A program made the position numbers and the translations under genes. Of a DNA stretch of 64,000 nt, positions 13,101 through 23,194 are shown in pieces. Where the stretch lies: contig JAYKKT010000090.1 in NCBI GenBank assembly GCA_036023115.1, forward strand, positions 35,979,001-36,043,000, read 5' to 3'. Position 1 is the first letter of the stretch; every line of letters starts with the position of its first letter. The notes below the pieces were generated by a model. It was not told where the DNA came from. It saw nothing but the letters and a program-made list of their open reading frames with translations, and did not search any database. Source of the DNA: Brasenia schreberi. Its lineage: Eukaryota; Streptophyta; Magnoliopsida; Nymphaeales; Cabombaceae.

Positions 13101-16100
13101 CCCTATCTAAGGAAAAAAGTCAACAAACACAAACCATTGTGAGATAGCAGCGAACTAATTCCTAGCTGCATGGTTTCCTATTCAAAAAGTTTCACAATTT
13201 AGATTCAATGTGCAAATCTGATTATGACCAAAAGAATTACAACATGGCATGAAACTCTGAAAGCAGAACTAAGTGTTCATTCATACTTCATATTGCCATA
13301 CCACAAAAAACTGGTAATGTCAAAACTATAAGCTATGAACTAGTTGGTGGTTTCAAATTTTGGATGTGATAGGACTCTGTAAACGTAAACATGTAACTAG
13401 ATTGGAGCATATTCTGTTTCTACGCAAGCTGTGAAGTGTTTCAGATAAAGATACACTGCTCACATAAATAACAGCATCTTTCAGAAGAAAATCTAATGGA
13501 ATTAGTCAGATCACATACTTGGATGAGAACAATTTGTGCACCCTTTCCATGGGCATCCCTGACCAATCTGCATCAAAGGTCAAGTAATTTGCAAGTACAA
13601 GGCTCCGTCAATGACTATTTAATGAAATATGGAGAAACCAAAAGATGCCTGAGGAATGGAGAGCGAGTACACTTATACCCATATATAAGAACAAGAGAGA
13701 CATTCAGAATAGTGCGAATTATCAAGGTATTAAGTTAATGAGTCATACTATGAAATTGTGGGAAAGAATTATCGAACATAGGTTAAGACAAGTATCAAGT
13801 ACAACAGAGAACCAATTTGAATTCATGCCAAGCAGATCTATTGTTGAAGCGATTCACCTTTTGAGACGTCTTATGGAACATTTTAGAGCAAAAAAGAAAG
13901 ACCTTCACATGATATTATGATAGGGTACCGAGGGAGGTTCTTTGGAGAACTTTGGAAAAAAGAGGTATCCCATTGACATACACTAACCTTATAAGAGACA
14001 TGTACGATGGTGCAAAAACATGTGTGAGGACTCATGAAGGAATGATAGACTTCTTTGAAGTTAATATTGGGTTACATCAAGGATCAACTTTAAGTCCATA
14101 CTTATTTATAATGGTGATTGATGAGTTAACAAAACATATTCAAGATGAAGTACCTTGGTGTATGTTATTTGCATATGACATTGTGTTAGTGGAGGAGCAT
14201 AAGGAAAATGTTAATAGAAAATTGGAACTATGGAGAGAAACATTAGAAATCAAAGGCCTCTGACTTAGTAGAATAAAGACATAATATATGAAATGTAAGT
14301 TTGATCATTTGATTACTTTAGAGAACATAGAAATTAAAATTGACACACATTTCATCCCCCAAAAGAAAAGTTTTAAATACCTAGGGTCAATTTTCCAGAG
14401 TGATGGAAGAATTGATGGAGATGTTACGCATATAATTAATGCTGGTTGGTTAAAATGGAGAGGAGCATCAGGTATTCTTTGTGATAAGAAGATACCATTA
14501 AAGTTAAAAGGTAAATTATAGAGCACCAATTAGAACTGCCATGTTTTATGATTATGAGTGTTGGGCAGTTAATCATCAACATGTGATAGAAACGAAGATG
14601 TTGAGATGGATGAGTGGTCATATAAGAAAAGACCATATACATAATGAGATTATTAGAAACAAATTAGGAGTGACACCAATAGAGGATAAAATAAGAGAAT
14701 ACCGTTTAAGATGGTTTGGACATATAGAAAGAAGATCAAAAGAACATGTAAGAAGGTATGAAAAACTAAATTTGGAAAGTATTAAAAGAGGTAGAGGACG
14801 ACCACAAAAGTGTTGGAAAGAAACAATAAAGAATGATCTAGCTTATTGTGAGTTACCTGCTAACATGGCACACGATAGGGATCTGTGGAAACAAAGAATC
14901 CATGTAGCCAAGCCCGTTTAGTATGGGAAAAGGCTTAGTAGTTGTTGTAAGGCTCCGTCAACATTATAAATAAGATAATACAAACCTATTATTCAGGTAA
15001 TTAGCAAATCAACAATGATGGAAAACATAGATATCTTTAAAGAAGAGAAATATGGAATACCCACCATGTTGAAGAATGTGATTTTAGAGTCAGTTTTTTA
15101 GTAAATTTGATGATTTAGGTATTATTGTAATTGCCCATAGTACTAAGGGTATTTTGGTCATTTTATATTTTACAACCCCATTATATAAGGGCTGAAAGTT
15201 TGTATTAGGGTTAAGGGGTTGTGATTAAGAAAGAGAGAGAGAGAGGGGGGGCGACCTCCATTGGAGGTTCGCCCCCTCCTTCGATCTTTCGTGTGTTTTT
15301 TCTTTTCAATGTGTTGTTTTATCTTCCACTTCGCTAATCTCAAATTCCAATATGGTATCAGAGCCTGTTTCGGTAGAAATCACTTTTTCAAGTGCAACAA
15401 AAAAAATCAAGATCGTGGATGGATTCGGTAAATTCTCTTGAGGTTTAGATTTGTTCCAGACATCTATCGTGCAAGAAAATCAGTATTGTTCAGTAAGCTG
15501 CCGTTTCCTGTTGGCTACCATTTCCTGTTACCTGCCGCCACCTATCGATCCTATTATCTTCAAGTCCCCTTGGTATCGATCCTGTTGTCTTCTAGTTTTT
15601 CTTACAGGATTGTTCAGGCTGATGTTAAGTTGGTTGTTGTCCTTAAGTTGGTTGTTGTCCTTAAGTTAGTTGTTGTTTAGGAAGATCGCCAAATACCATA
15701 GGTAGGGCTAGAAGGCCATGTGATAGTCTTAGATGCGAATCAGTCAAGAGAGTTACTTCACACAAGGATGGAGCCGAAGAAGCATAAGATCAATCATCCA
15801 AATTGGATTAGTCAACCAATCAAGGAGGATTGTCCATCTAAAGAAGAATCCGAGGATTAAGGTGTAATAATAACCATGGAGGACATGAAGTAAAAAATTG
15901 GAATTTGATGCATGAATGGATGAGAGCGAGAGATTTCCTACAGGATAAAGAAACTTTGTGGCTCAACTTGATGAGATGAGGCATTTGGATTATCTCCCAA
16001 GATATCGTATATAGATGCTCTCTTCAGATAATAAAAGGAAGCAGACCACTGTTTGATATATGCAAGGAAGAACTGCTTCACTTCAGTAAGATACCTTGTA

Positions 16101-19100
16101 TTAAAGAGCTTGGTGATGTTATATCGTTACATGGTAGAACTAAGAGTCATTGTAGCACAATCCAAAAGAAAAAACTTTTGAAGGATTGGCCTTAGGCTAG
16201 AGGAAGCATTGTGGGAACAAATCCCAATATACAATGGAAGGCACGACCCAAAGCAAATGGTGATCAAAGTACGCATGGTGCTAATGAACATAAATCATTG
16301 ATGAAAATACAGATGCAGGAGAAAGCGTATCCATGAATACAGCTTGGGAAATAGAATCGATTCACGATGAAAATGAAAGGCTTATTAGGTTCGTATCCTT
16401 TTAAGATGAAGACATGTTTAAGACGAAGGACAATGTGTTGCATTTATTCAATATCGGGCACTGGTAAACAAGAAAAACAGGCCCTACACAACCTGAAAAG
16501 TTGAAAAATAAAGTTCTCAAGGAAGAAGAAGAAGAAGATGATGAAAAAAAAGAAGGAAGTTGTTGGCTGCCAAAAGTAAAGATGATAGTTGACCCATTCT
16601 TTCCAGATTTTTCAAAGAAGTTCCCACAAAATCTTTAAAAGGAATGTTTGAATTGTTTGAGAAAGGTAATTTCATTTCTTTTGAATTTCAAATGTTGGAA
16701 ATGGAAGTTACAGATTACTTTTCGTGATTTTGTGGGAGAGTTGACCATAAATAGTTATGGAAATTAATTTCCTGATTTGGTGGAAATGATAAGAAAAAAA
16801 AATCAAGATAAGGATAAACAACAAACAAACAACAACTAAGCCTTTTCCCATACTAGACAGGGTCAGCTACATGGATTCTTTGTTTCCACAGATCCCTATC
16901 GTGTGTCATGTTAGCCGTTAACTCCCAATAAGCTAGATCATTCTTTATGGGAAAAGAATCAAGATAAGGATGATTCTAAAAATAAGGATGAGTCCCACGT
17001 TTTTAGGAAAGAAAGAAGGAAACCGATACCCATCATCTGCATAAAGAAAGTGAATGCAAGAAAAGGAATGTGATTGGTTATAGCATGTGAATGAAATCAC
17101 ACGTATGGAAGTGGAGCAGTAATCAAAATAACAAAGGTATAAAGACAAGTGAAGATTACAGATTCTCTACCCCTGAATTCAACAACATTGATCGATATGA
17201 GGTGTGATATTCTTGCTACCTCGTTTTTCTGTTGGTTGTTGAGTAAATAGGTTGCCCATTGTAGACAAGGTAAAAGTGCAAATAGGCACAACTATAGTGG
17301 GTCTGCTGGGATACATGAAATTGCTGAGTGGTGAGGTTGATCAGAAGAAATTCAGTGGTGAGACACCTTACACCATTATAATCAGCCATGATATATGTGG
17401 CTTAATCATACATCTTTGTTTTGAGTTCATACTCAACTTATGAAAATACACACTGTAATATAGGTGGCTTGAGCAAGAGTTTCAAAGAAGGTTGAAGAAA
17501 TTACAAATCGTGTTAAGGCCTATTATGAGAGCCTTGATCCTGTCAGGAAGAGACAAAGTGTCCTATGTTGATGGAAATGAAGAGGACCTGTGGCTGTCTT
17601 AAGAGCGCTGGGAGCAGGTTGAAGCTGAAAGAAACAAGAAGTGGGGCATTCAAGAAGTGGTGTTAGCGTTGATTCTTCAGCTGCAATGCCTCCAAAGAAA
17701 AGGACTAAGACTTCCACCACCACAAGCAGAGGCAAAGAAGTCAAGGATTCTGTTGTGGCAGAGTTTCAGTGGGCATCAAAGGAAGGTGCACTGGCTGAAG
17801 AAAACATGAGTGGTAAATGATTTGATGTTTGTGATGTTGTGCTTCATGTTGATGCAATTCAGCAAAGGTGGTGGGCAAGTCATTCCAACTGCCACGAAGG
17901 TTAAGAAAATCAAATTTGCAGTCACTAAAATCAGCTACAAAAATTGGACAATGGACATGATATACTCAAGGATAAAGAAATAGAGCCTATGCAATTGAAA
18001 AGTTCAGTTCTGGCAGAACTTGAAAGGCATGTTCTCGTTGCTAAGGCGGAATATGAAACAAGAATGAGGTCCATGGAAGAGAAATTGCAGAAACAGATAA
18101 TGTCATTGCATATGAGTCGGACTGCAGCTAAGAAGAGCTTGCTGCAGCCATGAGGGCAAGTGAAGGACCTCCTGCATAGAATGAAGCCAATGATGTGGTT
18201 TTTTGGCCTAAATGTACAAGTTGCTGCAAGGAGGATAGCTGCCACTGCATACAAGTTTTGTTTGGTCATGTGCAATATATTGAAGAAGGCTTTTTCAATG
18301 GAGTTATCATCGGCAGAAATGGAGTTGCAGCTTCTATTTGTTTTCGTTTTCGTTTATGGATGGCTATTCCGGGTATAACCAAATCAAACTAAGCCCACGA
18401 GATCAGGATAAGACCGCTTTCACAACCCCATGGGGCACATACTGCTATACAGTCATGCCCTTTGGTTTGAAAAATGCCGGCGCCACATACCAGAGAGCTA
18501 TGACCACGATCTTCCATGACCAGATTCATGAGCTCGTAGAGGTATATGTGGATGATCTCTTGGCCAAATCCAAAACTCGATGCACTCATATCGAATTCTT
18601 ACAAAAGATTTTCGAAAGGCTTAGACTTTACAAAGTAAAGCTAAACCCTCAAAAATGTGTGTTCGGAGTAGAGTCCGAAAAGCTCTTAAGCTTTATGGTG
18701 AGCCAAAGGGGCATAGAAGTCGACCCATCTAAGTGTCGAGCCATTATAGACATGGCTCTACCCTCCAATCTCAACAGATTCGTAGCCTCCAAGGTCGATT
18801 ATAAATCAAATTATAGAAGAGGTCCGAGGAATTTGTTGGTATAGAATGTGGCAGTATCACCAAGAAGCATGAAAATTAAAACCTTAAGTTGCTGAAGTAA
18901 ACAGCCAGGAGGGTTGGTAAGGCGGTTGCAGTCACCATGTGAAAGGTCATAGACCTACTAGTATGAGCAGAAGTGTGTATTCTTCTATTTGAGTGGTAAA
19001 GAGAGGGCACACAACTAACGCACCGGCAACAACCACCATTTAAAGGGGCGCAGGAAAAACCCTGTGAAGTGTGTATGGTGGAGATAGTACCTCCTACCAT

Positions 19101-21175
19101 AAAAGATTAGCTTTCTCAAGAGTAGAAAAACCATGTAAAGTGTAGCTACCTAATCACTTCATGGAGAAGAAGAAAGATTAAGGGAGCACTTGACACCCAT
19201 ACAAGGGTCATGTGTTACCCATGTGTTCCTAATTGTTCAAGTTGTTTTAAAGAAGCCTCAAAGAGATCATTAGTGCACGTGTAGTGAAGAAAGAACCAGT
19301 TTTTCGGTAAGTTTGGAGTTCGAAGTATCTCACTCCCAACTTGAGGGGAGGTGTTGAAGAATATGATTTTAGAATCAATTTTTTAGAAAATTTGATGTTT
19401 TAGGTATTATTGTAATTGTCCGTAGTACTAAGGGCATTTTGGTTACTTTATGTTTTACAACCCATTATATAAGGGCTTGAAGTTTGTATTAGGGTTAAGG
19501 GGTTGTGATTAAGAAAGAGAGGGAGAGAGAGGGGGGGCGGACTCCATTAGAGGTCCGCCCCTTCATTCGACCTTCCATGTGTTTTTCCTCTTCAATGTGT
19601 TGTTTTATCTTCCGCTTTGCTAATCTCAAATTTCAATACACCATGACATGCATCACTCCAGTGTCATTCTAGAGGTTCATTAGTGCTGCATTCAGCAAAG
19701 CCACATAGATTATTCACCATTTACTTGTGTTCAGAAATATGACAGACCGAGGGGGGGCGGCCTCCATTAGAGGTCCGCCCCTTCATTCGACCTTCCATGT
19801 GTTTTTCCTCTTCAATGTGTTGTTTTATCTTCCGCTTTGCTAATCTCAAATTTCAACACACCATGACATGCATCACTCCAGTGTCATTCTAGAGGTTCAT
19901 TAGTGCTGCATTCAGCAAAGCCACATAGATTATTCACCATTTACTTGTGTTCAGAAATATGACAGACCGATGCTTCTACGAATCTATGTGCAGCCATGTT
20001 GGACACTCTGACAGTACTATCCTTGTCCAACTCAACACTAACTGTTTAAATATTTTTTAGTGACTAAGACACTTATGAGTATTTACCAAATATGACTTTA
20101 TTAGTGAACTTATCAAAGCAATATTTTGCTTTTAGATTTATAAGATATTATCAATTATATAATGACATATATATCAAATTATCAATGATACTTATGTACA
20201 GCCATGTCCTGGCACTCGTGGTTTCCGAAGATTGTTGCCTGGCACCGACACCCGTGTGACATAGGTTGGGAAGTACACGATAAAAATATCGTTGATATAT
20301 GTGGATGATATAGCTGTTCCATACATCCATTACTCGTGTGAAGCAGCAAACAAGTAGAAGATTGCCAGCAACAAAAAGTTCCAGCAGAAAGATTTGGGAG
20401 TGTTTTCTCATCTGTCTATCTTAGTTGATCCAATGTACTTCCTGGTTCTTGGTTTGCAGAGAATCTGAAGATCATGCTTTTGTGGAATATAATTACCCTA
20501 TGACTCAATAATTCATTCCTGGCCTTAGAAAAGAATATCTTCAACATGAATCGATAAAACAAGCTCGTCGACAAAACCTTCTGGCCAAAGAACTTGACGC
20601 TCATCTTCCCTGTGTCTAAGTTTATGCTTCCGCGTAGGAAATACGGAGGTTGCTAAGAGCGTAGTTATATACATAAAGCAACAATAAATGATGATCTAAG
20701 ATATGAAAAGCCGCGATTCCTCGGTGGAAAAAAAACAAGGGGAGAAAAGAAGATAAAAACAATTCGAGTCATCGAACCAAATATCACAAATAACCCCTTA
20801 ATAGATCAACATGATCCAAAGGTTTTCGACGCACGTATTGGTCCAACTCAGTTTGGGAAATTCAACCGAAGATTAACGATTTTAATAGCCGAGAACACGA
20901 AAAAAATGAGACGAATTGAGAAGAATCATGCATCAACTACCGAATCGTGGCACTCAACCGGCAAACTGCAAAGTGCAAACTAATATTAGTCCGGAACGAT
21001 CGAAACTCGATCGACGAAATTCGATCCGTTCATCAAATCCTTAAATAACAGGGAGACAAAACAAGACTGTCAAAGAGATTTTGGATTTTCTTTACCGTTC
21101 AGCTCGATCGACGTTCTCAGACACGACGTCTGAACAAGCAAACTGCAGAGTTGCCACCACCACCTTTCGATCCCC

Positions 21176-21181
<6 letters not shown>
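10132..21181 (-). CDS. CPA: N-carbamoylputrescine amidase (carbon-nitrogen hydrolase)
   Basis: Hydrolyses N-carbamoylputrescine to putrescine, the last step of the arginine decarboxylase route to polyamines. Nine exons: 21181-21096, 13567-13519, 11548-11457, 11329-11178, 11092-11046, 10939-10906, 10758-10592, 10517-10421 and 10307-10132. They total 900 nt and give 299 residues, the usual plant CPA length, with every intron GT-AG. It opens [18 protein letters not shown]. The nitrilase-family triad is visible: Glu46 in [15 protein letters not shown], Lys119 in [12 protein letters not shown] and Cys156 in [16 protein letters not shown]; Glu130 in YQEKFYF is the extra conserved acid. The C-terminus [19 protein letters not shown] is typical. 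Intron 1 (13568-21095) is 7.5 kb and contains a LINE and an LTR element. The start codon directly abuts a long GA repeat in the 5' UTR. Confidence 0.96.
12130..12184 (+). mobile_element. Ultra-short (55-bp) RTE 3'-end insertion
   Basis: The insert starts TAGCTGACCCTGTCTAG and runs through GTATGGGAAAAGGCTTAG into GTT repeats. It is flanked by a direct repeat TACTTATGAGAGAGAGAGA (12111-12129 and from 12185). It lies in the third intron-length gap of CPA, between exons 2 and 3. Confidence 0.75.
13612..14948 (+). mobile_element. 5'-truncated RTE-type LINE, 1.3 kb
   Basis: The broken frames encode the C-terminal half of a non-LTR reverse transcriptase: [52 protein letters not shown], then a degraded catalytic site (FAYDIVL in place of F/YADD), and [19 protein letters not shown] with [13 protein letters not shown] near the end. 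The 3' tail is GTATGGGAAAAGGCTTAGTA plus GTT units. A perfect 13-bp target duplication AAGGCTCCGTCAA (13599-13611 and 14949-14961) bounds it. Several stops make it inactive. It sits in CPA intron 1, only about 45 bp from exon 2. Confidence 0.92.
15067..15352 (+). repeat. 5' LTR of the capture element
   Basis: Starts TGTTGAAGAATG and ends TTCCAATA, directly followed by the primer-binding site. It includes the promoter-like CATTATATAAGG near 15179 and a GA tract followed by a GC-rich hairpin-like block (CGACCTCCATTGGAGG). Confidence 0.9.
15353..15365 (+). promoter_or_regulatory. Primer-binding site (initiator tRNA-Met type)
   Basis: TGGTATCAGAGCC immediately follows the 5' LTR. This is the standard match to the 3' end of plant initiator methionine tRNA used to prime reverse transcription. 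Confidence 0.9.
16816..16956 (-). mobile_element. RTE LINE 3' fragment nested in the LTR element
   Basis: A minus-oriented 141-bp LINE end (CAACAACTAAGCCTTTTCCC on the plus strand), flanked by the direct repeat AATCAAGATAAGGAT at 16801-16815 and 16957-16971. It inserted after the LTR element did. Confidence 0.8.
17486..17660 (+). pseudogene. Captured Tudor/PDS5-like gene fragment
   Basis: In one frame [20 protein letters not shown] and in the next [19 protein letters not shown] resemble the Tudor-like domain of plant PDS5 cohesion proteins, whose pattern is a basic-aromatic start, then VLY.DG.EE.L.L..ERWE. A frameshift and a stop break it. The neighbouring 17940-18150 stretch encodes a coiled-coil-like piece ([20 protein letters not shown]) of unknown origin. 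The family call rests on recalled motifs. Confidence 0.5.
18338..18790 (+). pseudogene. Ty3-type reverse transcriptase fragment inside the LTR element
   Basis: The frame reads [47 protein letters not shown] and LKLNPQKC-like [13 protein letters not shown], which are the core motifs of a Ty3/gypsy reverse transcriptase including the YVDD site. There is no matching protease, integrase or gag nearby, and the host element has the short LTRs of a non-autonomous family. It is therefore a captured or recombined fragment. Confidence 0.85.
19352..19638 (+). repeat. 3' LTR of the capture element
   Basis: Starts TGTTGAAGAATATG right after the polypurine tract and ends TTTCAATA before the target duplication CACCA. 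Its last 108 bp are also part of the 220-bp tandem duplication that follows. Confidence 0.9.
19531..19970. repeat. Tandem duplication of 220 bp across the LTR-host junction
   Basis: 19531-19750 and 19751-19970 are nearly identical; I see two differences (GCGGACTCC/GCGGCCTCC and TTTCAATACA/TTTCAACACA). Each unit joins the last 108 bp of the 3' LTR to 112 bp of the host intron. Confidence 0.92.

Positions 21182-21230
<49 letters not shown>
21181..21230. repeat. (TC)n microsatellite abutting the CPA start codon
   Basis: About 25 CT units on the plus strand, a GA tract in the CPA mRNA. The last GA leads directly into ATGGCAGGGG, so the start codon's A belongs to the repeat. Confidence 0.95.
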
Positions 21231-21232
<2 letters not shown>

Positions 21233-21704
21233 CGTGAGGGATGGCTTTCTACCGTCTCTTCGCTACGCGACACTGCGAGTGAGTCGATCTTTGCTGTCAC
21301 TTTTCGAATAAACGCTTTTATTTGCCGCGAAATCATTTTGGGGGAGAATCAAGTTTTACCGGCTGAATTTTACGTATTTACGAGTCACCTTTAAATGGAT
21401 AAAAGTTTTATTTAACCCTATGGTTTTATGGTAATGCACAATCACCCGACTTGTGGCTTTTTAATTACCTTTTAGCTTCAAAATGTAAGTTCACCTTTTA
21501 TTTTATTTGCAACATTGGTTAGGCAGATCCTATCGGATACAAACATACACCACGGTGCTCAACCAGCAGTTAAACTCCCGACCTCTTGCCAAAAAGCCAA
21601 TGCACTAGCATAAAAACCGGATGATGTTCACCTCTGAAATATCCAATCATTGTTTTTCATGCTCAAGCATTCAAAAAACAATAGTTAAACATAAATAAGT
21701 AGCA

Positions 21705-21808
<104 letters not shown>

Positions 21809-21878
21809 CTTCATGGGAGACTAGGTAGCATGATTTGTTAGGTTCTCTTCAAGTTATCCTCTACATTAACTATATAGA

Positions 21879-22060
21879 GGCACAAGCAATAGCTGAGTTG
21901 GCTAGGAGGGGGAATCACAAGTTGAAGGTTAGCAGTTCAATACCCAGGTTGTGCATTTAGCTTAATCCAGCTGAACTTCACCTCCCTCAACATAATTTAT
22001 AGGCCTCATTGGCATCAAGCACCCATCTTACTTAAGAACTGACTTCTATAGCCACTTAAT
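21879..22060 (+). mobile_element. tRNA-derived SINE
   Basis: A box A match TAGCTGAGTTGG at 21890-21901 fits TRGYNNARNNGG at every position. A box B match GTTCAATACC at 21935-21944 fits GWTCRANNCC at every position. The spacing of 33 bp is tRNA-like. The 3' border is my estimate. Confidence 0.65.
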
Positions 22061-23194
22061 CTAAAAGCTTTATTCAGGTATTCTTAATGAGGGGTGTCAC
22101 AAGCCAACTATTCTGACGTGTTAACTGTTGCCCTATCGATCTTAAGACCAAGAGTATATTGTTTGTGTTCTTTGGCAAGATGCATGGTTATCTAGGTATC
22201 CGAGAGTTAAATAATTACAAATAAATAATTGATTAGTTGAGTGTTATTTTGTAGAATTTTCTTTTCTGTTTTAAGGGGTGGCTTAACACAAAAAGAGGCC
22301 AAACCCTACCACACACGTGCACCCTGGGGGTCGAACTCTCCACCAGCAACAACTGCATCAGAGCGGCCTGCCAGTTGGTGCTTGTAGAATTTTCTTTAAA
22401 GAATAAAATCCTTCTTCCTACTCTTCGGGCTGGGTAGGGCCGTGGCCGCCGGGCTGAGCCCGGTCGTAGTTTGCCTTTAAAACGCCGGCTTACATTGGCC
22501 AACTTTCCTTTTCGTTCTTTTGATAAGGTTGGCGCATCAGTAATGAATTTTAGTGTTTGGATGAAAAGAATGCAGATACCTAACTGGGGGGCCAATTTCA
22601 TGCAGTCAGAGTTGTGCCGTGCTAATTCGTGTTCGTGTCAGAAACAGGTCAATCTAAACAAGACCTGCATTTCCTCATTGTTGCTTCGGGTGGACATGAA
22701 CAGACTTTTTGGGTCCTGTTTCTTGTGGGCCTAAAGATTTCACAGCTAAAAAGCGGTTGCTTTAGTTACTTTACCCACGAGCAATCCCTGCCATGGAGAT
22801 AAAACACAATGGAAATCCAAGCCACCAACTGCCCATCAAGCAGCAGATCAAAATCAAGCTTGTAATTCAAATGCAAGAACTAGACGTCCGAGATTTATGC
22901 AAAAAACTGATTCATAACACATCATATTGGTATGCGAAATCCAACAATACCATTTGCAAGCCACATATTAATGTGATGCACATTGGTTTAGAACATATAA
23001 GTTATCTACTTGCGTATTATGTTGATAGAATGTAAATAAGAATTCTCAACAGATATCCAGCGAAGCCTTCTTCTCCCAGCCTTGATGAGGTTGGATACAT
23101 GCCTTCTTAGTCATCCGTGTGCTCTATATTGTGAAAGATGCTGGAAAGAACTGATGGCAGAATAGTACTTCGGTGGACTTGTTTACAACAATTT

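Larger units (their letters stand above)
15067..19638 (+). mobile_element. Non-autonomous LTR retrotransposon carrying captured coding fragments
   Basis: A full-length element of 4,572 bp: 5' LTR 15067-15352, primer site TGGTATCAGAGCC at 15353-15365 (tRNA-Met type), polypurine tract TTGAGGGGAGG at 19341-19351, 3' LTR 19352-19638. The 5-bp target duplication CACCA is at 15062-15066 and 19639-19643. The interior has no complete gag or pol. It holds a Tudor/PDS5-like piece (about 17486-17660), a Ty3-type reverse transcriptase piece (18338-18790), an 18-bp minisatellite near 15624-15680 and a nested RTE fragment (16816-16956). The LTRs differ at many positions, so the insertion is not recent. It lies in CPA intron 1. 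A second member of the family starts at 35898. Confidence 0.9.

Noticed and set aside
15438..15680. 80-codon open frame ending in VVVLKLVVV repeats
   Set aside because: The repeats come from an 18-bp minisatellite behind the LTR primer site; no protein family fits.
21540..21620. Second tRNA-like SINE on the minus strand
   Set aside because: Resembles the 60140 block, but box B is altered (GTTTAACTG) and no ends are visible, so I did not list it as a feature.
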